NCBI GenBank assembly: GCA_035578905.1
Contig: JAQJVL010000257.1
Location: 903,001-967,000 of the forward strand
Length of the DNA: 64,000 nucleotides
Reading direction: 5' to 3'
Origin: Stictocephala bisonia
Taxonomy: Eukaryota > Arthropoda > Insecta > Hemiptera > Membracidae
The position numbers and the translations under genes were made by a program. Every line of letters starts with the position of its first letter. Within the stretch, counting starts at the first letter, position 1. Shown here in pieces: positions 49,280-61,025 of the stretch. The notes beneath the pieces are model-generated. The model did not search any database. It saw only the letters and a list, made by a program, of their open reading frames with translations, and was not told the DNA's origin.

Positions 49280-49303
49280 TAAAAAAAAAAAAAAAAAAAA
49301 AAA
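49280..49303. repeat. Poly-A run
   Basis: About 23 consecutive A. No TE tail or target duplication could be linked to it. Confidence 0.9.
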
Positions 49304-50084
49304 CATTGTGTAGCTATTTAACGATAACAATATAACTTTACATTATTTAGTAAAACATCAAAATTATGCAAGAAAACGAATATTCGGAAATCACCTTAAC
49401 TAGTGAAACAGAGTCAACATCTCTCATCTCTCATGACTGCGCCGCCATGCGTCCTCTGGTACTGAACAAATATATACCTTGAGAATGAGTCTTACTGATG
49501 TTGATACGGGCATATTGCCACTTGAAACGGAACTTAATAATTGTGATGTTAGAATCGTGTAGCAACTCCATAGCTGTGGATGTGATTGTACAATTTATAC
49601 ATACACAAGTGTCGTCTATCATACAGTACACCCAACTATAAAATTCCATTAGCCGCTGGACTGTAGCTATTAACACGAGTTGTGTACGACTTTTCCCCGT
49701 CGTTATTTATCGCGCGCCAACCGTAAGGCGGCAAAACACGCTCGTGATTTACTGCCGGTGGTAACGTTTTCCCTTCGGCACTCCGTCGTAAAGATCGTAG
49801 ATAATCGCAAGTAATAGAACTGGATTGAAACTACGGTTGATTTTCCAATCGCTATGTCATGAACATCACCAATAACGAATTGTATTGACGAGATAGAATG
49901 ATATCGTTTGTAGTCTTCTTCGTTATTGACTACAATCTAATGGAGTTTTACCGATACGGCTGGAGGGTGGGACATACGAAGTTAAAATATTGTTATGAAA
50001 CAGGATTGTGAAGCGGTATGTAGATGTATTGGTAAGTTATGTGGAGATTGTAGGCATTAGCTTATATGCTCAGCCCTCTTAATA
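49304..50084. other. Unannotated sequence
   Basis: No gene was recognised. The 81-aa minus frame at 49431-49676 has no motif. Confidence 0.35.
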
Positions 50085-50395
50085 CATACTTGTTCGCACA
50101 ATGATTGCCATCGACGTGAACGCTACTAGCGAAGTCGGAGTATCGATGTTGGGTGGTAGTCAAGGAAGAGAATGATTATCATGCTTGTCAGTCAGCTGAA
50201 CATCAGACCAGTACTACATGATTCGGAATTAGTTGCCCTGGCTTTTGGGCTACTAATAAATGGCGCTTTCTAAGGAACAGTCAACTTGACATAGTAACAA
50301 TGACTTCACTTGTTCACAAACTAATTTGCCCTTCAGTTTCCCCTTTATCTCTACGTCTTAATATTTAATAATGAATAGTATGTATGTTTTTTGTA
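50085..50395 (+). repeat. Dispersed repeat R2, copy 2
   Basis: GCCATCGACGTGAACGCTAC, GATGTTGGGTGGTAGTCAAG, CAGACCAGTACTACATGATT and TGGCTTTTGGGCTACTAATA match the other R2 copies. It extends further 3' than the 29930 copy, to TTAATAATGAATAGTAT. Confidence 0.62.
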
Positions 50396-51148
50396 AATAG
50401 AAATTTATAATTTATAAAACTACAATTTGCAAATTCTAACGGTATCTCAAATTTTTAAAAGATGACAAGTATGAGCTTTTGCAAATTTATCAAATTATTT
50501 TAGCTGATTACTGTTCGGATTGAAATTCTTTTCACAACTCCTTGACTTTAATGGTTAAGGTTGTTCTTAAAAAAAAATTAGATGAATTATTTCCACAAGA
50601 GTAGTAGCCATCATTTTATTGCTGTAATTATCCACAATCTTCCTGTAGTATTCTGTACATAGTATTGAAAGTAGTTGATCCTGAATTAAATCCATTTTTG
50701 ATGTTCTTTTCATTTATCATTATTTTTATATTACGATGATGTACATATTAAATTTATTATTGTTCTTTATCAATTGCATTCTCCCTATGATGAATTTTTC
50801 CCTTGGCACTTGTACACAATTGCACCTGGCAGTTTGACTTTAATAATGTGCTATTAATTATTTATTTCTTTTTATTGCTTGCCTTCAAAGCATTGGAAAT
50901 ATGTCAAGGTTAGTACCCTTTTATTTGCTTCTCTGCTTCATTTCCATCTTCTTTTTTCAATTTAGAATCAGAGAAAACTATTTAATTTATTTAAAGTGTT
51001 TGGTTCTTTACTGCATGATTTCAACCTGATTCAAATTTTTTTGCAAAGTAAAAAATGAAGTATTTTTATATGCTTGTTTGAATTAATGTATGTCTGTGGT
51101 ACACTGTTATTAAATATTATGTGTATAATATTTATTCAGATAGTTGTA
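50396..51148. other. Unannotated AT-rich sequence
   Basis: Nothing was recognised. Very T-rich with no long open frame. Confidence 0.4.
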
Positions 51149-52495
51149 CAGTAAAGCCTCACTAACTTGACACTTTGTGAACCCACACTTGTCGAGTTAT
51201 CCAAATATTAAAATTTTTAATGTTTTATAAAATTAACACATGATAAACTTGAGTTGCATAGTAAATTTATTATTTACATGTATATAGTTACTAGCTGAAC
51301 CCGCTTCACTGGCCATAATATTGAGTTTGATTATATAATCGAAATGTACAGCAAGCTTCCAGTTTACACTGTGTCCAATTTATATCCAGTTTAGAACAGC
51401 TGTTTTTATATATGATTTACTACTGTACTCAATTATTTTTCATTTTAAAAGTTTAGCTTAACACAAGTTTATTCAATTTGTTTTTATTTTAACAGCTGTT
51501 AATTAAATAAATAAATCAATTAATATATCTCCATAAGAATACCTTCGTCATTTTAGAGGCCTGTGGGACGGAGTTCTGAGATTGGTGAGGAAAATCCTTT
51601 CTTAGTAAGCCTCTAGGGGCCAAAATAAACCTATGACCTATGTCCTATGACCTGGCTAAACATGGGTTCAGATTAAATTGTATATTTTCCAATTGAATAC
51701 AGTATGTTCTCCTAGATAACAAAGTTTGACAGTCTTTAAAAGTCTTCTCTTAGAGGCCGTAAATTAACCAATTTGATTTACATGCACAAGTTGAAAATCT
51801 AGTTCTACCTAAGGATGAAGGAGGTGAGATAGAGCAAAAGGTCATAGGGCCAAAGTTGTAGATCGTCTCAAATCAGGCACAGAAAATGGTGTTAGTTTTG
51901 CTGTAGAACGGTGCATTTAGCCGCTACAGTCCAATTAGAGAAACGCTGTTTTAGGTATTTAAAATTTTTGGCACTAAAAGAGCTGCCATCTTCGATTTAC
52001 TAAGAATTTTTCAAAATCCCTTCTTATTGCACATAAAACCTTTGACTCTACAAAATTTCAGCCTCGTAGGCTAAGTACTTTTTTAGTTACAGTGATGAGT
52101 CAGTGGAATGTGCCTTTTTTTGGTATAGACATTGCTTTTACTATATATAGTAAAATCAATGTTATAGATTGTATCTACAAAGAAATTTACTTCTGCAATT
52201 ACAGTACAGCTACATGCGTTAAAAAATCGTATAATTAAAAATAGTTTATCTTAATTTGGCACCTAGCTGCTTCGCCACAGAGTTGTGGAAGGAAAAATAT
52301 CCATAGCAGAGGATCCTTTTTGTTGCAAATTAATGCAATATTCCTCGCAAGTGATATAGTGTAAATCCTTGTGCATTTCTTCAAGTACAAATACTTATAA
52401 TCTAAAGCCAGATAGATTTGCACCTTGTCATACATTGACTGTCAAGTTACCCAGACAGTAGAATTATAGAGTGTCGAATTAGTGAGATTTTACTG
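51149..52495. mobile_element. pogo/Tigger-like element with TA target duplication
   Basis: The left end CAGTAAAGCCTCACTAACTT and the reverse complement of the right end CAGTAAAATCTCACTAATTC belong to a 25-bp inverted repeat with 21 matches. Both are flanked by TA (51147-51148 and 52496-52497). CAGTnAAaCCTC-type ends and TA duplications are characteristic of the pogo/Tigger branch of Tc1/mariner. Subterminal CTTGTCGAGTTATCC and CTGTCAAGTTACCC blocks are also related. The 1347-bp interior has no transposase frame. From about 51288 (CTAGCTGAACCCGCTTCACT) to about 51650 it looks like a separate insertion of another repeat type. Confidence 0.78.
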
Positions 52496-52497
52496 TA

Positions 52498-52599
52498 CTA
52501 TTGATATTGAAGACATATAAAGAAATCACTTTAGTTGTAACAAAATTATTACAGTTTAATTAAAAAATATAAAAAATAAAAATGTTAAATATTAAATTT

Positions 52600-52667
<68 letters not shown>

Positions 52668-53084
52668 TTTTAATATATCCAATATCTTTAATAAAGGTAT
52701 TAACCGGAAAGATTATAGCCACCTATATACAGTAAGTGATGAATAAAGTAAAAATAACAAGCATTTGAAAGAGTAAAAATAACAACGATAATCCTGTTTC
52801 CAGTTACAATGACACTTTTAGCAAAACAGCTTCTGTGGAAGAAAAAAAAAAAAAAAACTGGTGAAGATCAAATTATACAAGTTATGCAAATTGAGATGTC
52901 TGGACTGCCATGTGAATGTATTAGCATAGGTCAAGGTGTGGAAGATCGTTGGCATGACAGCAAGGTCAGGAAACAAGTTTGGATGCAGTTCACGTTTCTC
53001 CTCAATGGAATACTTTATTATTTTGGTTTCTAATGTTTGGGTGTGGTAAATATATACATGGTAAATATTTTGTAGCAGCTGCTT
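52498..53084. other. Unannotated sequence around a microsatellite
   Basis: Apart from the TA repeat at 52602-52664 and an A-run at about 52841-52857, no gene was recognised. The short frames on both strands at 52809-53108 have no motif. Confidence 0.35.
52602..52664. repeat. (AT)n microsatellite
   Basis: About 31 AT units, uninterrupted until TATACATT. Confidence 0.97.
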
Positions 53085-53215
53085 TATTACAGAAGGATTA
53101 GCTAGCAAAAACAGAATCAGTTAGGCAGGTCTTAAATGATTTGATGGATTCGATTTGGCTTTGTGACAGAAGATAACTGTATAATTAATTAGATTTATTA
53201 ATATATAACATGACT
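53085..53215 (+). repeat. Dispersed repeat R3, copy 2
   Basis: GAATCAGTTAGGCAGGTCTT and GGCTTTGTGACAGAAGATAA match 26010-26075 in the same orientation. A block beginning ACAGGGTGGCTGAAAAATAA at about 53238 follows. It looks like an insect transposon terminus (ACAGGGTGnnn), but its partner end was not found. Confidence 0.55.
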
Positions 53216-53754
53216 TATGGAATTTGTTCCAAATATACAGGGTGGCTGAAAAATAACTTGCACCCCCTATAACGTTTTTAATACTGGAAATATTTTATTT
53301 CTGTTTGCGGAAACCTCCATGGGTATGAAGGGGGCTATAATGAAAGCATTTTAAACATTTCTTCCCTTTAGTCACTGAGCAACTACACTAGCAGATTATT
53401 TAAGTGTAACTTTAAAACGGGCATTTTTGGTGGAATTATTGTTATTAATTATTCGTTGTAGTTTATTGTTTTTAATACAGTAAAATATTATCGATGTCAC
53501 CAATATACACTGTTTTGTTATAATAATATGTTTAGTGGTTAGGTGCTTGTAACGAAAACTTACATTTAAATGAGTTATTTTTTATGTGTTTCTGTCAATA
53601 AAGATATATTTCATTTTATCTTTCTTTTTCTAACTCAAAATATAAGTTTTAGTGATTTTATTTCATGTTCAATTGATAAATATTTTTAATTTAATACTTA
53701 AAATATATGATACTATTGGTATAATTTGATTGATAGATGTATACTTTTGGAGAG

Positions 53755-53823
<69 letters not shown>

Positions 53824-54544
53824 CATAGTACTGTAGTAAATAAAATATAAGTGAAGTTGTTAGCTGAGAATTTTTCTCTCCAGAATACTTGTAGGTTTTT
53901 TTAGTAAAAGAGATTTAATTGAAAAAAATCAGCGAAAATCTATTTTAAATTTTAACACTTAGGTTTTCAGTTAGTTAAAAATGAATGAATAATGACAATC
54001 ATGAAAATTAGGAAAACAGGACTTTTATATACGGAAAGTCATAATTTTGTAGTAAATCAAATACAAAGTAAAATTAAAGATGATGCCTTGAATTCTGCGG
54101 TCCTGCTTTTTTTTTCAAATGCATGGTACGTCTTAAAGTGAATTGGCCTTGTCTAATGAACATGATTAGTTTTTATGAATACTGTACTTTGACATTAGAA
54201 TCCATTTGTATGTATAGTATTTTATTATCCTTTTAAACAATCCAAAGTCTTCAAATACTACTTATCTGAACGATATAATTACATTATGTAGTCAGATTTA
54301 TTTGGATGTGAAGTAAGTGGGAGAACCCCTGCATTGTATTGATTAATTATTGCCAACCAGTTTCTGAGCTATAAATAGCTATGATGGCTGTTGTAAAAAA
54401 AGGAAAATTCCATTAACTAGATGAGATCCATGTATTTCAAATAAAGGTCTGCTTTCACAGTGATTTACAATAAATTTGTTCAAAGTATGAAAATTGCTCA
54501 AGACAATATAATATAAAAGTAACCTCTAATTTAAATACTGCATC
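53216..54544. other. Unannotated AT-rich sequence
   Basis: No gene was recognised apart from the possible transposon terminus at 53238 and the TA repeat at 53760-53819. Confidence 0.4.
53760..53819. repeat. (AT)n microsatellite
   Basis: About 29 uninterrupted AT units. Confidence 0.97.
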
Positions 54545-55300
54545 TCTGTTATAAAATCAGAAGCATTATATGCTGCAGAAAGTCTTACACTTAACAATAA
54601 AGGATTGGTAGAAAATTAAGAAAAGGACAAAGAAAAATAATACAAAGGATTTTCGGTTCCAATTTACAAAACAATAAAATGAAATTAGTATCAAATAAAA
54701 ATTTACATTAAACAATTGAAAAATTCTTGGATTCTAAAAAGAAAAGAAGAACAAGTTTCAACGCTCATAACATTAGTATGGAGGATAACAGATTTACAAA
54801 ATGAATCTTGCCTTTCTTTGAAAATATTAAAACTAAAGGCAATTATTATATAAATATTAAAACAAACGAGACTAATATCGTTTTTGACCTTACTCTATCC
54901 ATTTCTCTTGGACTATTAATCTGTGTGGGGAAATTATCAGACAGTGTAAAGAAGAGAGCCAGTACATTACAAGGTTGTCACAACTAACAGTCAAACCCAG
55001 GACTCAAACCAGAGCTATCTCTGACTGAGGTGCTGATGGCTTAGACCACTCCATGATACCAAGAAGACTTGCATGAATTAAATATTTTTGAAAGTATTAT
55101 TGGAGAGCGAGCTAACCTTAGAATCAAGCTAAAGGATCAAAATTTGAGATTCTAAGTAAAACCTAAACTCAAGACTGGAAGAAAAATTATGAAGAAAGAA
55201 AGATTGCCATATCTGAAATAATAAAAGAATATCGGAGGAAATGGAGAGAGGCAAATGGGCAATATATAAAAAAGAATATTTGATTTATTCAACACCAAAG
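54545..55300 (+). pseudogene. Decayed LINE C-terminal region with SINE insertion
   Basis: Broken + frames read SEALYAAESLTLNNKGLVEK, then LRKGQRKIIQRIFG, LVSNKNLH, KKRRTSFNAHN, and after an interruption IKEYRRKWREANGQY. This resembles the C-terminal region of one group of insect LINE RTs (yaaEsltl....iekl...er.ilRkIlG, followed by the ...RR..fyGHl..m block). Stops and frameshifts are frequent. A tRNA-like SINE interrupts it at about 54985-55065. Confidence 0.55.
54985..55065 (-). mobile_element. tRNA-like SINE fragment
   Basis: On the minus strand GAGTGGTCTAAGCCATCAGC resembles an A box, and GGTTTGAGTCCTGGG about 35 bases on resembles a B box. This spacing suits a tRNA(Leu/Ser)-type head. 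Stems are not maintained well enough for a tRNA gene. Confidence 0.5.
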
Positions 55301-55584
55301 TAACCCTGTAAGAAAAACTTGAAAAATGTAACCATTATTTTTCATGTCACTTTTCCTAGATCTATCTCTATTAAGGGTTTCTTTTTAAATATGGTTAATT
55401 ACTTAAGACATTATAACACTTGGTTATTTATGTCTGGATCTAACAAATATATTTCACACGTGCTGCTTGGCATTCAGCACCGTACCTCGTGCAATTTCGC
55501 ACTCAGCGGGTGAAAGTGCCTGCAGTGAATCACTCCGCAACAGGACTGACAGCAAACCAAGGACAGTTAAATCCGGGATTGTAA

Positions 55585-55962
55585 TTAGTACCAGTTAATT
55601 TGGACAAGGTAGTTCAGTACTTTTAATTAGTACCAGTTAATTTGGACAAGGTAGTTCAGTACTTTTAATTAGTACCAGTTAATTTGGACAAGGTAGTTCA
55701 GTACTTTTAATTAGTACCAGTTAATTTGGACAAGGTAGTTCAGTACTTTTAATTAGTACCAGTTAATTTGGACAAGGTAGTTCAGTACTTTTAATTAGTA
55801 CCAGTTAATTTGGACAAGGTAGTTCAGTACTTTTAATTAGTACCAGTTAATTTGGACAAGGTAGTTCAGTACTTTTAATTAGTACCAGTTAATTTGGACA
55901 AGGTAGTTCAGTACTTTTAATTAGTACCAGTTAATTTGGACAAGGTAGTTCAGTACTTTTAA
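55585..55962. repeat. 42-bp minisatellite, nine identical units
   Basis: The unit starts TTAGTACCAGTTAATTTGGA and ends CAGTACTTTTAA. It is repeated at 55585 and every 42 bp to 55921, and I see no difference between the nine copies. Each unit has stops in every frame. The lack of divergence sets it apart from every other array in the window. Confidence 0.98.
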
Positions 55963-58900
55963 TTAGCAAATTCTGTTAACATTTGTAATCTCAATAATTA
56001 TATATTTAGATGATTCTGAATTTATATAAAATTGTCAAAATTATGGAAGTGTTAATATAAATGGAAGTAGAGTTGTATTGTTACTAAAAGAGGTAAATTT
56101 AGGAACGTACAATAAGTTGTATGTTTGATTTCGGCTCTTTTACTGACAGTCCAGACTCAACTTTTATGTTACCGTAGTTGGTTAACATTTTTGATTAAAA
56201 AAGTGTAATAAAATCTTTTCTTGTAAGTAATATATGTATTGGGAGAAAAATGTCTTAATGAACATATAGTTATCTAAAGTGGCTAATATGGCCTTTTTAG
56301 GTACAAAAATCATTATGAATCTGTTCAATGTATTTTATTAAAATGTTTACAGTAAGTAAAACTTAGATAATGATCGTTTTTAAAGTGCAACTATTTCATT
56401 TTATAAAAGACCTCTATTCAAATTTTCACTTGAAATTTGTGCAATCATTTTTCGCTGGAAGAGTAGATCAATAATATAGAAAAACATGATTGCTAGAGTT
56501 TACTGTAAATGGGGGAGTTATATACTAGGTATAGTACAATTTTTTGGACACAGCAGACAGGGACAGTGAGGGATAGAGAGGAGAGGGAAACACGTTAGTG
56601 AAGGATCTTTGCTATTCCTAGCAAGAGCTGTGTGAAATCTAAAACTAAATTCCTCATCTGGCCGCTGGTCGAATATCCATACAGCCCAGCTTCATAAGTT
56701 GAAATGTTCTCAGTTTGATCTTAATAATCGTCAGACATATTTTAAAAGTGATAAGCTAATTATTTGTTATTGGAATGTTAATTAAAGACACTTTCTAATG
56801 AATTGTCTGCATTAGTTTGTACATTTACAAAATCCATATGTGGTGATATCTTGATGATTAACCGTGATTGGTCTTTTGAGAGTAAACTAACAAACTTGCA
56901 TCTAGATTGACAGCAGCCATTATACAGTTTTTCCGTCATCCTCTCCAATAATAGAAACAATTTATTTCAAGATTTTAGAATAAATTATGATGATGTTAGT
57001 TGCATAATCGTTAAAAACGAGTATTTATCCACATACAAATTAGTAAGTCTGATCACTTAGTAAAATGTTTTTCAATTCAATCATACTCACTAAAAGCAAA
57101 CATTTTAATTGAAACTATAAACAGGTGTGGAATCTGAGGATTTCAAAGATCTTCATTTTGCCTTGGCATTTGAAAAATTCAACACTCCGCTCATTGAATA
57201 TTCATCCACCCATAAAGTCTTTATTAATTGCACCAGTGATATATGTCCTGGAGTTCCGACCTAACTGGGAGTGATTTACAGTGTATTGAGACCTTTATGG
57301 GATTCTTTGGTCAATAATTATTGTCCTTCACATTTCTTTAATGGGTTAATTTTATCTACTTGAAAGTGATTTTTTGTCTGTAGACTGAAGAATTATGAAG
57401 CATAATCACTTGTTAATGAAAGGGTTGTTTTATAGCAGTTTTATCACCTTCTGTGCCTTATCCAACCATGGTACAGTAATAATAAAATCTTGTAATGTTG
57501 GCCTCAAAGTTTTCATAAATGACTTAGCAAAGAATTGTATTATTACCACTAAGAACGCGAGCGCTAAATCAAACAGTATCTTAACTTGTGGAAGATATTA
57601 ACCACTATCCAGTTTGATTCAAGTTTAGAAAGAAACGTTAATTTCATTAATTTTTTTGGTAAAACATTACTTGCAGGACATAAATTGGTCTGCAGGCCTG
57701 TGTATGAACGTTATTTAACAACCGTTAGATCAGTTGGAGATTCGAATCTTGGCCCTTGCTATCTGCAGTTTAAAGCCTTGTCCAGTGAACCATTTTGCTG
57801 TTATTGTATATAAATATACAATTAGAACATAAAATAATGTTTGTGATAAAGTGGCAGAGAGGATTAAGTAGTCCCAGCTTCACCACACAAAATACTGTTT
57901 TCATTTAATTTAAAAAAAAAATAAAAAAAGTTGAGCATGCATCTGTGTCACATTTTATTTTTAAGTCTGATGAATTATGTCCAGTGTTTTAGCAGGGAAT
58001 AGGTATTTTAAATAAAAGTAGGGTCAATAGGGAATAAAGGGGTCCCCACCTGATTTTCAAAATTTTTTTTAAAAACTAGGTTTAGTCAATATTAACCTCA
58101 CATAAACGAATCAAATAGAACATTTTTTGGCAGAAATAATGATTTTTATCAAGAAAATTGAGAAAAGAAATATTACATCAATAATGATGCACTGTTTTTT
58201 CTTCTGAAAACGACTATGATATAAAATTATTTATATGAAGAATAGTAATTGATATTTAACCAAAAAGTGGCTTATGTCAACTTAAGTTAATTTAGAGTAG
58301 TATATGTTAACCGTGAATACATACTGTTAACCTAATCTAACTAACCTCACATGACCTAACCTGCTATGTTAAATATCTCAGTTTTTATTTGTAGTTGGAA
58401 GAAATGGATGTCATATATGTGTTTAGAACAAAAAACTATATAAGATCATTGCAATATACATATTTTTTGTGTGTTTATTTCTTTCCCATTTTTAATTTTG
58501 TTTTGACAAAAATCAGTATTTCCACCGAAACATATCAATGGATTCTTGTTTGTAATGTTGATATTGACTACCTATGTAGTTAAAAAAAAAAAAAAAAAAA
58601 CCGTGAAAATTGGTAGGACCTCAATATTCTGTATTTGCCAAAGTAGATGGTAAAAATTGTTTAGATAAAAGGAAAGTAGATGGTAAATATTGTTTAGATA
58701 AAATGAAAAAGCCACATAGTCCCTAATCTGTAGACAGCCCTTAAAAGAGAGTGATGTGTTTCCAGACATACACGTGCCTGCATGTGTGTACGGAGTCGGG
58801 CAGTGGCGCTTGCCCTCACACCGTAAGTCCAACGCATGTGTGTATTGTGTGATGTGTTGATTGATCCGTAGTACAATTATTGCACATTTTATATCGGTTT

Positions 58901-59984
58901 TGCCATAATTCTAATATTTTTGAAAGCCACGAACTTTAATTTCATAACTTAATTGTGTTTGTTTTTATAGATACACTAACTATTAAGTGATTGTTGTTAA
59001 GGTGTCATAATGTTAAAAGAGAAATGCTCATTTATCATAATGTTGCATTATGACATAAAAACAGTTTTTTGAACTTTGTGTGTTTCTTCATCGTGTTTTA
59101 TTTCATTTAATGCACCATACTTCTGTATTAAATGTAATCATAGTTTGATAGAAGTTCTGTTTCAGCTTAGTTTGGCTCAGTAATATGTTTAGTTTGTGGC
59201 ATGTGTTTTAGCTATTTGTAATAAGAACAACCACTTTGTTGGTAGCGAAGTTGGTTCAATCCTAAGCTAAATGTTCTCAGTTCCATCCCAATCAGTCATG
59301 ACAAATGTTGAAAGGAATAGGATGATAAACACTGGCCATTCATTTGTCAGTGGACTATTGATTAATTACACTTTCTAAGAGCATTCATCACATTCATTCG
59401 TAATCCATATTCACCCTTATCTTGATGATCAACATCTAATAAAAAGAAAAAAGCTAACTAAATTTTTCTTAACGGGTAAAATATATTATTAGATCTCCAA
59501 ATATTTATTATTACAAGGGAAAATGATGAGTACTCCTAAATTGTGATCAACAATTTATACGTTGTTATTGGATGTGTATCGAACACAGTTATTGAGATCA
59601 GAGGTTGAAACATTTGTAAAAAATCTCTCGAATTATGTTTAAGAGAAAATAGTTTGATTTGTAAAAATGTTGTGTCTAGATTGTAATCTTCCTTTTATTT
59701 TGAAGATCGATGTACACAATTTTAAGTATTGTGTAAATCTGTCGATCTATATAAAAAAAAATAAATCAGAATAAAAATTAGACTTATTCTTTAAATAATA
59801 ATATGAATTTAACATTATTCTATGATTTAAGTAATGTTAAAAAATTATGAATGGATATTGATTTTGTTTTTGAATAATGATAGATTCAATACAGACTGAC
59901 AAATTGAATTAATTTTACTAATCATTTATTCTAGAAATTGTCATACTCAACACACTGAAACAAAATAAACAATTCATATTTTAG
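55963..59984. other. Unannotated last part of the large intron
   Basis: No gene was recognised in these 4 kb. Small items: a 33-bp direct duplication (GTAGATGGTAAAAATTGTTT at 58643 and a variant at 58676), an A-run at 58580-58597, a block of TAACCTAATCT-like and ACCTCACATGACCTAACCT repeats at 58330-58372, and a weak tRNA-like block at about 59238-59270 (GTTGGTTCAATCC). Confidence 0.4.
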
Positions 59985-60210
59985 TAGTTAGCTGAAAATC
60001 AGACCAACACTACGTGCTTCAGATTCCACGTAAAGCTGTAGGTTCAATACTTGCCATGGCTTTTGGGCTATTAATAAATAACTCATTCTAAGGAATAGTC
60101 AACATTAGTTAGTAACAATTACTACACTCCTTCATATATACTCCTCACCTCGTTTGCCTCTCATATTCGCCTATATCTAGACGATCTGCGTATTACTAAT
60201 GAATAATATA
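59985..60210 (+). repeat. Dispersed repeat R2, copy 3, close to the exon
   Basis: CAGACCAACACTACGTGCTT, CAGATTCCACGTAAAGCTG, ATGGCTTTTGGGCTATTAAT and TTACTAATGAATAATAT match the other R2 copies. It ends about 140 bp before the acceptor of the exon at 60348. GTAGGTTCAATACTTGCC in it resembles a Pol III B box. Confidence 0.6.
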
Positions 60211-60347
60211 GAATATATTAATCTTACGGAACTGCTGATTTTGAAGAAAACTTATTTGATAATTTGAAGTTTTTTTCATATTTCTGTTCTTCTATTTTTA
60301 TGTGTAATTACAATGGACAAAAAATGACACATGATCTGGTATTGCAG

Positions 60348-60437
60348 GCCAACCGGCATGTGGGAGACCTGTTCCTGGACCTACAGGATGGCCTCAACCT
60401 CATCTCCCTCCTGGAAGTGCTCTCCGGAGAACATCTG
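60348..60437 (+). CDS. Spectraplakin exon: CH1 actin-binding domain, second part
   Basis: Thirty codons, phase 0 to phase 0, starting ANRHVGDLFLDLQDG and ending LISLLEVLSGEHL. This is the next block of the CH1 domain after KHLKK. The 90-nt size matches my recollection of plectin exon 3. Plakins usually read DLyEDLRDGHNLISLLEVLSG; here Leu, Gln and Leu stand at the E, R and H positions, while the LISLLEVLSG helix is intact. The donor CTG|GTGAGT (60438) is strong. The acceptor ATTGCAG has a poor pyrimidine tract (TGACACATGATCTGGTATTG). The expected continuation (PREKG...) would be in the next exon, outside the window. Identity as spectraplakin is secure; a variant or alternative exon is possible. 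Confidence 0.9.
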
Positions 60438-60929
60438 GTGAGTGGTTGAAGTTCATTCTCATGTATCATGTGATAAGTGAATTTATCGGTAGACCACATT
60501 TGAATAAGTTGGCTTTTATCAACCTTGGTGTTTATACTTCTTTATCTTGATTTCAAACTAATAAAACTTTTCTATTTGTATAATAATATGTTGAGTAATA
60601 AAATGTTCACTTAGAAATAGTATCTACAACATAAGAAAGTTAGCCAATTATTTTGTATTGATTAGTAAAAGTTTTTTTTAACAGAATGTTTAATTTAGAT
60701 TAAATTAAATGTTAAAAGGATTCAATTCAAATCTCTTAATTCAATAACTGTACAAGTACAATGAATAATTCTATAACTAATTTTCTCTACTATTAAGAAA
60801 AATTCCTCGTCGGAGTACAGTTCTAAATTTATCATAAATTGTTGTATGGATTTCTCAAATTTTTTAAAAATATTTCCAGGAAGCTTAGCATAAAATTGTT
60901 CTACCAATGTAATTATTATTATTGATTTA

Positions 60930-61025
60930 TAAAGATGTACATTAGTTGTAATCTATTTATAACTTGCACCGAGCTGTTTGCTGTGGCCATATGAAAGTGA
61001 CCTCTGTTTCTTTTTTCTTTTTGGC
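60930..61025 (+). mobile_element. R1 MITE fragment (orientation A right half)
   Basis: ATGTACATTAGTTGTAATCT, CTGTTTGCTGTGGCCATATG and GTGACCTCTGTTTCTTTTTT match the right half of R1. The left half is absent. Confidence 0.58.

Larger units (their letters stand above)
12580..60347 (+). other. 47.8-kb intron splitting the CH1 domain
   Basis: The intron is bounded by GTAAGG at 12580 and TATTGCAG ending at 60347, phase 0. It separates KHLKK from ANRHVGDLF. It contains essentially all the LINEs, MITEs and minisatellites of the window and no host exon that I can recognise. In mammalian plectin, very short alternative exons (2alpha, 3alpha) are inserted around this part of the actin-binding domain, so a microexon could be hidden here. 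I did not identify one. Confidence 0.88.

Noticed and set aside
55585..55962. CRISPR-like direct repeats
   Set aside because: The 42-bp units are directly contiguous with no spacers, and the genome is eukaryotic.
58325..58372. Interstitial TTAGG-type telomere repeat
   Set aside because: Only a few irregular CCTAA-like units (CCTAATC, ACCTCAC, CCTAACC). Not a tandem array.
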